Below are positions 37,102 to 45,718 of a stretch of DNA of 64,000 nt, piece after piece (the first letter of the stretch is position 1; each line of letters begins with the position of its first letter). The DNA is from Pseudooceanicola spongiae (GTDB lineage Bacteria > Pseudomonadota > Alphaproteobacteria > Rhodobacterales > Rhodobacteraceae), in assembly GCF_014899185.1 (NCBI RefSeq), contig NZ_CP045201.1, positions 2,216,501 to 2,280,500 of the forward strand, given 5' to 3'. The translations under genes and the position numbers were made by a program. The notes under the pieces were generated by a model. That model worked only from the letters and a program-made list of their open reading frames with translations. It did no database searches and was not told the origin of the DNA.

Positions 37102-38657
37102 CACCCATCCGACTGGCTTCGGGTATCTTCACCGTTGGACTCTGGACCCTGCTGAGCCGGGTTCTGGGGCTCGCCCGGGATATCATCCTTCTCGGAACAA
37201 TCGGCACAGGCCCGGTGTACGAGGCCTTCATCGTCGCCTTCCGACTGCCAAACATGTTCAGGCGTTTCTTCGCTGAAGGCGCGTTCAACATGGCTTTCGT
37301 GCCGATTTTTTCCAAAAAGCTGGAAGCAGGGGAAGACGCGACCGATTTCATGAACCAGGCCTTTGCCGGTCTGGCAACAATTCTGATCGTGCTGACCCTG
37401 ATCGCCCAGGCCGCGATGCCATGGCTTATCCTGGCGCTGGCGTCGGGCTTCAAAGGGCAGGAGCAATTCTCTCTCGCCGTTGAATTCGGGCGGATCACCT
37501 TCCCCTATATCCTGTTCATCTCGCTGGCGGCTCTGCTGTCGGGCGTGCTGAATGCCGCCGGGCGCTTTACAGAATCCGCAGCAGCGCCTGTGGTGCTGAA
37601 CATCCTGCTGGTCGGGGCCCTGCTGCTGGCGGGATACCTCGGTTATGATGTCGGTCGGATGCTTGTGTGGTCGGTCCCGGTCGCCGGGGTCGCGCAGTTC
37701 ATGCTGCTCTTTCTGGCAGCTCGCAAGGCGGGGATGCCGGTGCGCTACGTGCGACCACGGATGTCAAAGGACATGCGCCGGCTGATCCGCGTTGCCATCC
37801 CTGCGGCCATGGCCGGTGGCGTGGTGCAGCTGAACCTGCTGGTCGGCCAGCAGGTTGCGAGCTATTTTGATCGCGCTGTTGGCTGGCTTTTCACCGCCGA
37901 TCGTCTCTATCAGCTGCCGCTTGGCGTGGTCGGGATTGCGATCAGCGTTGTGCTGCTTCCGGATCTGTCCCGCCGCCTCAGGGCCAATGACATTGACGGC
38001 TCGCGCAATGCCCTGTCCCGCGCCGGAGAGATCGCTCTGGCCCTGACTGTGCCCTGTGCGGTCGCGCTGGTTGTCATCCCACTGCCGATCGTCTCGGTGC
38101 TGTTTGAGCGCGGCGCAGCACGTCCCGAAGACAGCCGAGCCATTGCCTTGGCGGTTGCGGTTTATGGCGCGGGCCTGCCCGCGTTCGTGCTGCAAAAAGT
38201 GCTGCAACCGATCTATTTCGCCCGCGAAAACACCCGCAGCCCGTTCAACTATGCCATTGTCGCAATGATCGCCAATGCCGTGCTGGCCATCGGGCTCGCC
38301 CCGGTCATCGGCTGGATCGCCGCAGCGCTGGCGACCACAGTCGCGGCGTGGGTGATGGTCGTCCTGCTGGTGCGCGGCACCCGGCAGATGGGCGATATCG
38401 CGCGTTTCGATGACAGGTTTCACAAGCGGAACTGGCGGATCATACTGGCCTCGGCTGTCATGGGCGCCGTCTTGTGGCCCGTCTCGCAGCTCATGACAGG
38501 CTGGCTGCACAGCGATTTCATCCGCTACCCGGCCCTTTTCCTGCTGATCGCCATCGGGTCTCTGACCTATTTTGTCGCCGGCACGGTCATTGGCGCATTT
38601 TCACTGTCAGATTTTCGCAACGCAGTGTCGCGGGGAAACAAAGCCAAGACGGGCTGA
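37098..38657 (+). CDS. murJ: Lipid II flippase MurJ (MviN)
   Basis: A 519-residue MOP-superfamily membrane protein with about 14 helices that flips lipid II for peptidoglycan synthesis. 'FTVGLWTLLSRVLGLARDIILLG' and 'FRLPNMFRRFFAEGAFNMAFVPIF' carry the conserved Arg residues of MurJ. The start is TTG at 37098, overlapping the glnD stop (TTGA); AGGAAAGG at 37082-37089 is correctly spaced for it. The glnD-murJ pairing is common in alphaproteobacteria. Confidence 0.95.
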   Translation: MTPIRLASGIFTVGLWTLLSRVLGLARDIILLGTIGTGPVYEAFIVAFRLPNMFRRFFAEGAFNMAFVPIFSKKLEAGEDATDFMNQAFAGLATILIVLTLIAQAAMPWLILALASGFKGQEQFSLAVEFGRITFPYILFISLAALLSGVLNAAGRFTESAAAPVVLNILLVGALLLAGYLGYDVGRMLVWSVPVAGVAQFMLLFLAARKAGMPVRYVRPRMSKDMRRLIRVAIPAAMAGGVVQLNLLVGQQVASYFDRAVGWLFTADRLYQLPLGVVGIAISVVLLPDLSRRLRANDIDGSRNALSRAGEIALALTVPCAVALVVIPLPIVSVLFERGAARPEDSRAIALAVAVYGAGLPAFVLQKVLQPIYFARENTRSPFNYAIVAMIANAVLAIGLAPVIGWIAAALATTVAAWVMVVLLVRGTRQMGDIARFDDRFHKRNWRIILASAVMGAVLWPVSQLMTGWLHSDFIRYPALFLLIAIGSLTYFVAGTVIGAFSLSDFRNAVSRGNKAKTG

Positions 38658-38738
38658 AACCATTCCGGAGGGCGGGGCGTTGGTCAAGCGAAGCAGAACA
38701 ATGCAATCAGCGCCAATGCCTGGAATAAAAATCATATC

Positions 38739-40262
38739 ATGCCCAAGGACAGATCCACGACACCTCGTTTCGAGCCGCTTGTCACTGCGTCCGAAATGTT
38801 CCCCGCGCTGGAGCGGCTCTGCCTGAACACCCAGGAAGAGCTGCTGATGTCCTTCCGGATCCTCGACCCCCTGACCCGGGTTCGCAGCAAAGAAGCCTTG
38901 GATCTTGGGTTGGAGAGCTGGGCCGATCTGATCCATCATGTGGCGGAGCGGGGCGTCAAGATCCGTATGCTGATGGCGGATTTCGACCCGCTGTTCACGC
39001 CGGATCTGCATCAGAACGCCTGGTCCAATGCACAGCGTTTCGCCAGCCGCCTGCCGAAGGAGGCTGAAATCCTCTGTGCCCTGCACGAGTGCAAATCGGC
39101 CCCCATGTGGAAGCGCGTCTTCTGGCCGAAGATCAAAAGCCGTATCGCAGATCTGTCGAATTATGCGCCCGCTCAGCTGACAGCCCTGCAGCATCAGGCG
39201 ATGCGTGGCGAGGTGGCGCTGCATCCCGTGACCCTTCACCAGAAATTTGCCGTCTCGGACGGCGCAACGGCGATCATCGGCGGGATCGACGTCAATGAAC
39301 GTCGCTGGGATGATGAACAGCACGACCGCCGCGCAGAAGAAACCTGGCATGATGTCAGCATCCTGATCGCTGGTCGCGTTGTCGGTGATCTGCGTCGCCA
39401 TTTTGCAGACAGCTGGGAGCGGGCCCGCAGGGCCGGTGCCACCAGCTTTGGGGTCGACGCCACCTCTGTCGCCGAGACACATCCCCTGCCCGCCAAGCTG
39501 CACTCAGCAAGTGGGCCACGTTTGCTGCGCACGATCTCCTGTGACCAGGACAGCCCAATCCGCATCGGCCCGAAATCCAAGATCACCGAACACGAAGAGG
39601 CCCATATCGCCGCCTTCGACAGCGCCAAGCGGCTGGTCTATATCGAAACGCAGTTTTTCCGGCACATGCCTCTGGCCAAGGCTCTGGCCCGCGCGGCAGA
39701 GCGTTCGCCGTCGCTTCAGGTCATCCTGGTGATGCCGAGCGAGCCGGACAGGGTGATTTTCGAGGGCAAGCGCGGCTTTGATGTGCGCCATGCGCAAGCA
39801 CTGCAATTGCGCTGCCTGCGCGTGCTGCGCCGCGCCTTTGGCGACCGGCTGGCGATCATGGCGCCAGCGCAGCCGCGCAAGGCGCCGGACAACACGCCGA
39901 TGCCGCTGCATGGCGCAGGGATCATCTATCTGCATTCGAAGGTGACACTGGTCGATGATCAGCTCGGCATCGTCGGATCGGCAAACCTGAACGGTCGTTC
40001 GATGCGCTGGGATACCGAGGCATCGCTGCAATTTCACGGCAAGCGCGACATCAAGATGATCCGCGAACGTCTGATGAAGACCTGGCTGCGCGACCGGATG
40101 TCGACGATTGACGTCAAGAAGGCGAGCGACTGGGCAAAGGTCGCTCAGGAAACTGCGGACCTGCCCCCTGACGCACGCGAAGCCTATATCCTGCCCTGGC
40201 CAGAGGAGCGCAATCGCCGCTTTGCGCGCCCCTTCCCGATCCTGCCCGCCGAGATGTTCTGA
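38739..40262 (+). CDS. Phospholipase D-family protein
   Basis: A 507-residue PLD-superfamily enzyme with two catalytic HxK motifs: H167-Q-K169 ('LHQKFAVSDGATAIIGG') and H399-S-K401 ('LHSKVTLVDDQLGIVGSANLNGRS'). There is no signal peptide or membrane helix, which separates it from cardiolipin synthase at 58451 and suggests a cytosolic or peripheral enzyme acting on phospholipid or another phosphodiester. Substrate unknown. Its end is 7 bp from the convergent rhomboid-like gene. Confidence 0.9.
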   Translation: MPKDRSTTPRFEPLVTASEMFPALERLCLNTQEELLMSFRILDPLTRVRSKEALDLGLESWADLIHHVAERGVKIRMLMADFDPLFTPDLHQNAWSNAQRFASRLPKEAEILCALHECKSAPMWKRVFWPKIKSRIADLSNYAPAQLTALQHQAMRGEVALHPVTLHQKFAVSDGATAIIGGIDVNERRWDDEQHDRRAEETWHDVSILIAGRVVGDLRRHFADSWERARRAGATSFGVDATSVAETHPLPAKLHSASGPRLLRTISCDQDSPIRIGPKSKITEHEEAHIAAFDSAKRLVYIETQFFRHMPLAKALARAAERSPSLQVILVMPSEPDRVIFEGKRGFDVRHAQALQLRCLRVLRRAFGDRLAIMAPAQPRKAPDNTPMPLHGAGIIYLHSKVTLVDDQLGIVGSANLNGRSMRWDTEASLQFHGKRDIKMIRERLMKTWLRDRMSTIDVKKASDWAKVAQETADLPPDAREAYILPWPEERNRRFARPFPILPAEMF

Positions 40263-40269
40263 ACCGCGT

Positions 40270-40965
40270 TCAGCGGCGCTGCAGCTTGTGACGCAGCCGG
40301 GCGAGGCCACCGGGCAGCAGCAGCGGTGCCAGACCGAACCCGGTCACGAAGGCTGCCAGTTCGGCGACCCAGGTGGTGCCCGTATCAAAGAACAGCCCGA
40401 ACAGCAGCTGAATGGCCATCAGCAGGCCGATCAGGCGGAAGGCTGCGATCTGACGCTCGCCCACCCCGCGCAGATAGATCCAGAGCATGTAACTATAGGC
40501 CCCGATAAAGCCGTAGGTCGGCGGGAAAGCCCCGTAGAGTGGCTCTTGCGCGGGGGCGACCAGCCCGAAGATCAGCGCCCCCATGGCCGAGCTCAGCACG
40601 AACAGGATCAGCAGCGGAATGGGGCGCATCGCCTCGCCGACGAACTTGCCCAGAGCCAGCATCATCACGCCCGCGATCACGGCCTGCTGGAACGAGCCAT
40701 GCACGAAGGGATAGCTCACGAAGCGCATCAGCACCTCGAGCGGGGCGCTGCGGCTCTGGGCCATGTAATCGAGGAAGGCCGGGAAAAAACCGTAGTCCTG
40801 CAGGGCCCCAAGACGCCAGCCAATCGCGGCGGGCCCGCCGACCAGACCAGCTTTGCCAAGGGAAAAGACGCCCTCGATACCGATCACGGCGACGAACAGC
40901 AGCACCACGACCGGCGGAACCGGGTTCACTAGGCTTTCGGGCGGCGTATAATCCGGGTCACTCAT
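40270..40965 (-). CDS. Rhomboid-like membrane protein lacking catalytic residues
   Basis: A 231-residue protein with six or so hydrophobic helices and a rhomboid outline: 'RFVSYPFVHGSFQQAV' (87-90 FVHG) matches the family's loop-1/TM2 motif. The catalytic positions are missing: the GxSG site reads G152-F-I-G155 (Ile for Ser), and the TM6 His is replaced by Glu202 in 'WVAELAAFVTGFG'. It is therefore predicted to be an inactive rhomboid (pseudoprotease). ATG 40965 has AAAAGGA upstream; longer readings are noncoding. It is divergent from trpS. Confidence 0.8.
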   Translation of the reverse strand: MSDPDYTPPESLVNPVPPVVVLLFVAVIGIEGVFSLGKAGLVGGPAAIGWRLGALQDYGFFPAFLDYMAQSRSAPLEVLMRFVSYPFVHGSFQQAVIAGVMMLALGKFVGEAMRPIPLLILFVLSSAMGALIFGLVAPAQEPLYGAFPPTYGFIGAYSYMLWIYLRGVGERQIAAFRLIGLLMAIQLLFGLFFDTGTTWVAELAAFVTGFGLAPLLLPGGLARLRHKLQRR

Positions 40966-41129
40966 CGGTGCGTCCTTTTCTCGGGCCCTGCTGGGAGCCT
41001 GCTGCTGGTCTTTGGCCCGCCGCCTGCCCCAGCCCTGTGCTGAGGGGGCCCGGCGGTTGACGGGCCTTCGGGGCATGGGTAAGCCAGCACAGACCGAATT
41101 GCCAGACGCCCATCCAGGAGACGGGATAC

Positions 41130-42185
41130 ATGTCCGACGCGACCCAGAGCGAAACCGCAACACAAACCAGCGCAACGGCGTTTCAGCCGCGCGTCTTTTC
41201 CGGCATTCAGCCGTCGGGTGGCCTGACGCTTGGCAATTACCTCGGCGCGATGCGTCGTTTTGTCGATATGCAGGAAACCGGGATCCAGACCCTGTACTGC
41301 ATGGTCGACATGCACGCGATCACCGTATGGCAAGACCCCGAAGCCCTACGCCGCCAGACGCGCGAGCTGGCTGCGGGCTTTATCGCCTCTGGCCTCGACC
41401 CCAGAAAATCCATTCTCTTCAATCAAAGCCAGGTGCCCGAGCACGCGCAACTGGCCTGGATCTTCAACAGCGTCGCGCGCATGGGCTGGATGCAGCGCAT
41501 GACCCAGTGGAAGGACAAGGCGGGCAAGAATGCTCAGAACGCCTCGCTGGGGCTGTTTGCCTATCCGGCGCTGATGGCGGCGGACATCCTGCTGTATCAT
41601 GCGACCCATGTTCCCGTGGGCGAGGATCAGAAGCAGCACGTCGAGCTGACGCGCGATATCGCGGCCAAGTTCAACCACGACTACGGCGTTGAGTTCTTCC
41701 CGATGACCGAGCCCGTGATCGAAGGGGCAGCGACCCGCGTGATGTCCCTGCGCGATGGCAGCAAGAAGATGTCGAAATCCGACCCCTCGGACATGAGCCG
41801 GATCAACATGACCGACGACGACGAAGCAATCGCCAACAAGATCCGCAAGGCCCGCACCGATGCTGATGCCCTGCCCTCCGAAGCGGCAGGTCTGGCTGAA
41901 CGCCCCGAGGCGCGCAATCTGGTCAACATCTACGCGGCGCTGAACGACAGCGATGTTGACAGCGTGCTGCGCGAGGTTGGCGGCAAGCAGTTCTCGGAGT
42001 TCAAACCGATGCTCGCCGATCTGGCCGTCGCCAAGCTGTCGCCGATCTCGACCGAGATGGCGCGGCTGATGCAGGCTCCGGACGAAATTGACGCCATCAT
42101 CGGTGCCGGCGCCCTCGAAGCCCGCAAGATTGCCACGCCGATCCTGGAGAAGACCTACGATATCGTCGGGATGATCCGCAGCTGA
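41130..42185 (+). CDS. trpS: Tryptophanyl-tRNA synthetase
   Basis: A 351-residue class I synthetase. The HIGH-equivalent is 'TLGNYLGA' (~residue 32) and the KMSKS loop is intact ('[13 protein letters not shown]', ~residue 210). 'FSGIQPSG' at the start of the Rossmann fold and '[32 protein letters not shown]' are standard. AGGAGA precedes the ATG. An imperfect 11-bp hairpin (42192-42218) follows the stop. Confidence 0.97.
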   Translation: MSDATQSETATQTSATAFQPRVFSGIQPSGGLTLGNYLGAMRRFVDMQETGIQTLYCMVDMHAITVWQDPEALRRQTRELAAGFIASGLDPRKSILFNQSQVPEHAQLAWIFNSVARMGWMQRMTQWKDKAGKNAQNASLGLFAYPALMAADILLYHATHVPVGEDQKQHVELTRDIAAKFNHDYGVEFFPMTEPVIEGAATRVMSLRDGSKKMSKSDPSDMSRINMTDDDEAIANKIRKARTDADALPSEAAGLAERPEARNLVNIYAALNDSDVDSVLREVGGKQFSEFKPMLADLAVAKLSPISTEMARLMQAPDEIDAIIGAGALEARKIATPILEKTYDIVGMIRS

Positions 42186-42191
42186 CAACAC

Positions 42192-42218
42192 GGTCTGGTG
42201 CCTTGGCGGCGCCAGACC
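42192..42218 (+). terminator. Hairpin after trpS without U-run
   Basis: Stem GGTCTGGTGCC (42192-42202) pairs with GGCGCCAGACC (42208-42218) with one G-T wobble and a 5-nt loop, starting 6 bp after the trpS stop. The lack of a T-run means it may act as a 3' end stabiliser or Rho-assisted terminator. Confidence 0.45.
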
Positions 42219-42329
42219 ACCGCATCTATGCAGTCCTTGCATCCTTGCACAACGCCGGTGCGCCAGACGGCCTTTCGCCCCTTCCAGAGCCTGCCTAACT
42301 AGAGGCTAGGCCATTGAAGGAGCGGCGAC

Positions 42330-42821
42330 ATGACAAACCCAGTGCACCCAGACGTCAGAGTGGGACATATCCACCTCAAGGTCGCGGATATCGACCGCGC
42401 CATCGACTTCTACAGCGGCATTCTGGGGTTTGAAGTGCAGACCCGCTTCGGCAAGCAGGCCGCCTTCCTATCTGCCGGTGGCTATCACCACCACATCGGC
42501 CTCAACACCTGGGAATCGCGCAACGGCACGCCGGCCCCCAAGGGACATACCGGCCTCTATCACACCGCTTTCCTCTATCCCGACCGCGCCTCTCTGGCCG
42601 ATGCGCTGCGCCGTCTGGTCGAAGCCGGGGTCGAAATCGACGGCGCTGCCGATCATGGCGTGAGCGAGGCGATCTACCTCAGGGATCCCGATGGCAATGG
42701 CGTTGAGCTCTATCGCGACCGCCCTGCCGAAGACTGGCCGCGCCTGCCGGATGGATCGCTGGCCATGTATAACGCGCCTCTTGATCTTCAGCTTCTCCTC
42801 TCCGAAGCGCCCGCCGTCTGA
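42330..42821 (+). CDS. VOC-family dioxygenase/glyoxalase-like protein
   Basis: A 163-residue vicinal-oxygen-chelate protein resembling the N-terminal domain of catechol 2,3-dioxygenases. Metal-ligand positions appear as 'VGHIHLKVADIDRAIDFY' (His), 'GHTGLYHTAFLYPDR' (His) and 'DPDGNGVELYRDRP' (Glu). AAGGAG precedes the ATG. The substrate is unknown; it could be a ring-cleaving dioxygenase fragment, a glyoxalase-like isomerase or an antibiotic-binding protein. Confidence 0.85.
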   Translation: MTNPVHPDVRVGHIHLKVADIDRAIDFYSGILGFEVQTRFGKQAAFLSAGGYHHHIGLNTWESRNGTPAPKGHTGLYHTAFLYPDRASLADALRRLVEAGVEIDGAADHGVSEAIYLRDPDGNGVELYRDRPAEDWPRLPDGSLAMYNAPLDLQLLLSEAPAV

Positions 42822-42974
42822 GGGCGACGTCTGCTGAACCGCTTACCTAGGGTCACAGAACTGTTTCAGAATCAGCTTAAGAAAGAGTTGTGACGACGCA
42901 GCCCTGTGACGAACCCCAGCACGGGCAAATACGGCAGATTGCGACCTGAAAAATCATTTTGTAGCACCAAGTTG

Positions 42975-43001
42975 CCCCCGGCCATTGCGCCGGGGGTTTT
43001 T
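42975..43001 (+). terminator. Rho-independent terminator in the leader of the aminotransferase gene
   Basis: An 8-bp perfect stem CCCCCGGC/GCCGGGGG (42975-42982, 42989-42996) with a CATTGC loop and five Ts. It lies 153 bp after the VOC gene stop and only 75 bp before the aminotransferase ATG, so it either ends the VOC transcript or a short RNA, or attenuates the aminotransferase. No Ile/Val/Leu-rich leader peptide was seen. Confidence 0.8.
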
Positions 43002-43076
43002 GGTTTGGCGCCGCACCCTTCCCCTTTTGAGCGCGATGTCCTATGCCGATCAGGCGCATACGAAGGAGACAGCAGC

Positions 43077-43943
43077 ATGGCGAGTGGCGAAATTCATACC
43101 TACTTTCAGGGTGTCTGGCACCAGGGTGACGTCGCGGTGATGAAAGCCGGTGATCACGGCTCCTGGCTCGGCTCGACCGTGTTTGACGGTGCCCGGATGG
43201 TGCAGGGCCTGCTGCCCGATCTGCGTGCCCACTGCGAGCGGGTGAACCGCTCTGCCGAGGCGCTGATGATCGAACCCTCCTGCCCTGTGGATCAGATGAT
43301 TGCCATTGTGCGGGAAGGACTTGCGCGGTTTTCACCCGATGCCTCCGTCTATATCCGCCCGATGTATTGGGCCACCGAGGGCAATGAGACGGTCGTGCAG
43401 CCGAAGTACGGTGCCACGGGCTTTTGCATCGCGCTTGAGGAGATCCCTCTGGCCGCCCCTGATGCCGCGACGACGCTGACCCTCACCCGGTTTCGCCGCC
43501 CGGTGATGGAGACCGCGGTGGTCAACGCCAAGGCCGGAGCGCTCTATCCCAACAACGGCCGCATGCTGGCCGAGGCGCGCGCAAAAGGCTTTGGCAATGC
43601 GCTGGTTGCCGATGCCATGGGCAACGTCGCCGAGAGCGCGACGGCCAATGTCTTCATGGTCCGGGATAGCGAGGTCTTGACCCCGATCGCCAATGGCACC
43701 TTCCTGTCCGGCATCACGCGCGCGCGTCATATTGCCAACCTGCGCGCCGATGGCGTGACGGTGCACGAGGCGGTTCTGACCTTCGAAGACTTTGAAAGCG
43801 CTGACGAAATCTTCCTGTCGGGCAACCTCAACAAAGTGACGCCTGTCACGGCATTCGATGCGGTGACCTATCCCATCGGGCCGATGACCGCACGGGTCCG
43901 CCAGCTCTATTGGGACTGGGCCGCGACCGACATGACCCTCTAG
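43077..43943 (+). CDS. Class IV aminotransferase (branched-chain amino acid type)
   Basis: A 288-residue PLP enzyme of fold type IV. The PLP lysine is K152 in 'AVVNAKAGALYPNNGRMLAEARAKG', and the cofactor-binding Glu is in 'NVAESATANVFMV'. 'STVFDGARMVQGLLPDL' is the BCAT-like entry loop. The likely reaction is transfer between branched-chain amino acids and 2-oxoglutarate, but D-amino acid or aminodeoxychorismate lyase activity cannot be excluded. ATG 43077 has AAGGAG upstream; longer readings cross the leader terminator. The stop shares CTAG with the convergent GNAT gene. Confidence 0.88.
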   Translation: MASGEIHTYFQGVWHQGDVAVMKAGDHGSWLGSTVFDGARMVQGLLPDLRAHCERVNRSAEALMIEPSCPVDQMIAIVREGLARFSPDASVYIRPMYWATEGNETVVQPKYGATGFCIALEEIPLAAPDAATTLTLTRFRRPVMETAVVNAKAGALYPNNGRMLAEARAKGFGNALVADAMGNVAESATANVFMVRDSEVLTPIANGTFLSGITRARHIANLRADGVTVHEAVLTFEDFESADEIFLSGNLNKVTPVTAFDAVTYPIGPMTARVRQLYWDWAATDMTL

Positions 43944-44656
43944 AGCGAGGGATCGGAGGCCACGCGCACCAGCCCGGTCAGATCGCTGAGGCGTTCTGAC
44001 TGCTGCCCGCTCGCGTCGAAATTCGCCGGGCTGAGCCAGACCGAATAGGCCTCCTTCAGGGCCGCCCATTCGCCGTCGCAGATGGCAAACCAGGCGGTGT
44101 CGCGGTTGCGATCCTTGACCACCATGTGCTGCCGGAAGATGCCTTCATAGCTGAAGCCAAAGCGCTGCGCGGCCCGGCGTGAGGGACGGTTCAGGGCGTT
44201 GCACTTCCATTCATAGCGGCGATATCCAGCCTCGAACGCCCATTGCATCATCAGGAACATCGCCTCGGTCGCGGCAATTGTGCCTTGTAATTCAGGGGCA
44301 AAGGCAATGTTGCCGACCTCGACTGAGCCATTGTTCGGCATGATGTTGAGGTAGCTCGCCACGCCGCAGACCGAATGGGTCCGGGTGTCGGTGATGGCGA
44401 AGAAGACCGGCTCGGCCCCGCCCTCGACCGACCGCACCCAGCGGTGGTATTGCGAGGAGCTGGCGAAGGGGCCGTTGGGCATGTAATCCCAGAGCCAGTC
44501 CTGCCCGTCGAACGCCTCGTAGAGCACACCGGCGTGCGCCTCGGCGGTGAGCGGATCGAGCCGCACATGCCGCCCTTCCAGCACCAGATCGACCGGCGGG
44601 CGCGGCGGGGCCGTCCAGCCCTCGACGCTCGGCCCAATGGGGCGGGACAGGGTCAT
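43940..44656 (-). CDS. GNAT-family N-acetyltransferase
   Basis: A 238-residue RimJ/RimL-like acetyltransferase (Acetyltransf_3). It starts 'LVLEGRHVRLDPLTAEAH', has 'VEVGNIAFAPELQGTIAATEAMFLMMQWAFE' for acetyl-CoA binding, and 'RRYEWKCNALNRPSRRAAQRFGFSYEGIFRQHMVVKDRNRDT', the hallmark of the ribosomal-protein-like subgroup. ATG 44656 has AAGGAGA upstream. Substrate unknown; an amino acid, small molecule or protein N-terminus is possible. Confidence 0.9.
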   Translation of the reverse strand: MTLSRPIGPSVEGWTAPPRPPVDLVLEGRHVRLDPLTAEAHAGVLYEAFDGQDWLWDYMPNGPFASSSQYHRWVRSVEGGAEPVFFAITDTRTHSVCGVASYLNIMPNNGSVEVGNIAFAPELQGTIAATEAMFLMMQWAFEAGYRRYEWKCNALNRPSRRAAQRFGFSYEGIFRQHMVVKDRNRDTAWFAICDGEWAALKEAYSVWLSPANFDASGQQSERLSDLTGLVRVASDPSL

Positions 44657-44921
44657 GAGGTCGTCTCCTTCAAGCGTGCACTGTGGCTCTGACGGGCACG
44701 ATATTGCAAAGTTCCGAGCAAGGGAAGGTACCAAACTGTGCAGCCAGGCAAGCGCTATGCCGCTGAAATTTAAGTGGCTTTTATGCAAGCCCGGGACAAA
44801 TCGCCACGTCTCGAAGCGCGACGTCACAGGGAACCTTGCAGGCCGATCGGGTGTTGAACCCGGATAGCGCGGCGACCCTGCCACCACCGCGCCCATGCCA
44901 CATTTCCAGGAGAGACAGCTC

Positions 44922-45398
44922 ATGACTTCGATCTATGACGCCATCAAAAAAGACCATGCCCGCCACCGCGAGCTGCTGGACAAAATCGCCGACACAACCG
45001 GTGCCAGCCCGGAGCGTGAGAGCGCCTGGGACGAATTCTATCACGACGTGAAATCCCACGCCGCTGCCGAGGAAGAGACCTTCTATTCCACGCTGATGAG
45101 CGAAACCTGGGGTCAGGATTCCGCCCGCCATTCCGTGCACGAGCACGAGCAAATGGATGAAATCATGGAGGAATTGCGCGAAACCGATATGTCCTCGCCA
45201 GCTTGGCTGACCCGTTTCAAGGTTCTCAAGCACGACTATGAACATCACATGGACGAAGAGGAAGACGAGGTCTTTACCCGCGCCAAGAAGGTCATCGGCA
45301 AAGAGGACAACGACGCCTTTGGAGCCAAGTTCCTTGCGCGCAAATCTGAGGAAGCCAAGCTGGTCGAGAAGAAGCGCAAGGACGCGCTGGAGGACTGA
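44922..45398 (+). CDS. Hemerythrin (HHE) domain protein
   Basis: A 158-residue four-helix protein with the His/Glu ligands of a di-iron hemerythrin site: 'KKDHARHRELL', 'FYHDVKSHAAAEEETFY', 'HSVHEHEQMDEIM' and 'LKHDYEHHMDEEEDEVF'. The C-terminus is Lys/Glu-rich. Likely role: oxygen, NO or iron binding in stress. AGGAGAGA precedes ATG 44922. A GGAAC-N17-TGTT element at 44830-44855 resembles an EcfG general-stress promoter, weakly. It ends at a strong hairpin. Confidence 0.9.
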   Translation: MTSIYDAIKKDHARHRELLDKIADTTGASPERESAWDEFYHDVKSHAAAEEETFYSTLMSETWGQDSARHSVHEHEQMDEIMEELRETDMSSPAWLTRFKVLKHDYEHHMDEEEDEVFTRAKKVIGKEDNDAFGAKFLARKSEEAKLVEKKRKDALED

Positions 45399-45434
45399 GC
45401 GCGCCAAGCGGCCGCGCTTTTGACAGCTATGACG

Positions 45435-45464
45435 AACGGCGGTGCGCAGTGGCACCGCCGTTTT
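45435..45464 (+). terminator. Rho-independent terminator of the hemerythrin gene
   Basis: A perfect 10-bp stem AACGGCGGTG/CACCGCCGTT (45435-45444, 45453-45462) with an 8-nt loop and T4. A weaker 6-bp hairpin with T4 (45398-45421) overlaps the stop codon. Confidence 0.85.
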
Positions 45465-45510
45465 GCGTTCATCAAAGCCGAAACCTTTGTGAACAAGGCA
45501 AATCCGGCGA

Positions 45511-45566
45511 TTTGCGATGTCGGTATTGCGTCGGTATCTGAACGGTATCCGGGCGGTGCGAATTCC
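45511..45566 (+). repeat. Four-unit 11-bp phased CGGT array, copy B
   Basis: CGGT cores begin at 45521, 45532, 45543 and 45554, exactly 11 bp apart. The block aligns without gaps to 1824-1879 (45 of 56 identical), with mismatches concentrated between cores. It lies about 150 bp upstream of the chemoreceptor start, in the same orientation as that gene; copy A points away from its nearest downstream gene. Confidence 0.7.
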
Positions 45567-45718
45567 GCCGCACCGGACGTCTTAACGCACCGTTCTGGCG
45601 CACAGGTCGACCGCGCCATTGTGACATTTTGAACTATTTACCGCCCCGGCTTTACCAGCAGGTAAGACACTGGGGTGCATAAGCGTCTCGACGAATATCC
45701 TCAGGGAAGGAATGTGAC

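Larger units (their letters stand above)
45399..45718. other. 320-bp intergenic region before the chemoreceptor gene
   Basis: It holds two hairpins after the hemerythrin gene and then the 56-bp phased repeat (45511-45566). The remaining ~150 bp should contain the chemoreceptor promoter, but I cannot assign -35/-10 boxes with confidence. No ORF looks real. Confidence 0.6.

Noticed and set aside
34327-37104. 925-codon open frame antisense to glnD
   Set aside because: It mirrors the glnD gene on the other strand, has no ribosome-binding site or recognisable domain, and arises from high-GC codon bias. The glnD frame has full domain structure.
44836-44866. T-arm-like sequence suggesting a tRNA
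   Set aside because: The CGGGTGTTGAACCCG stem has a 5-nt loop and no acceptor, anticodon or D arms around it.
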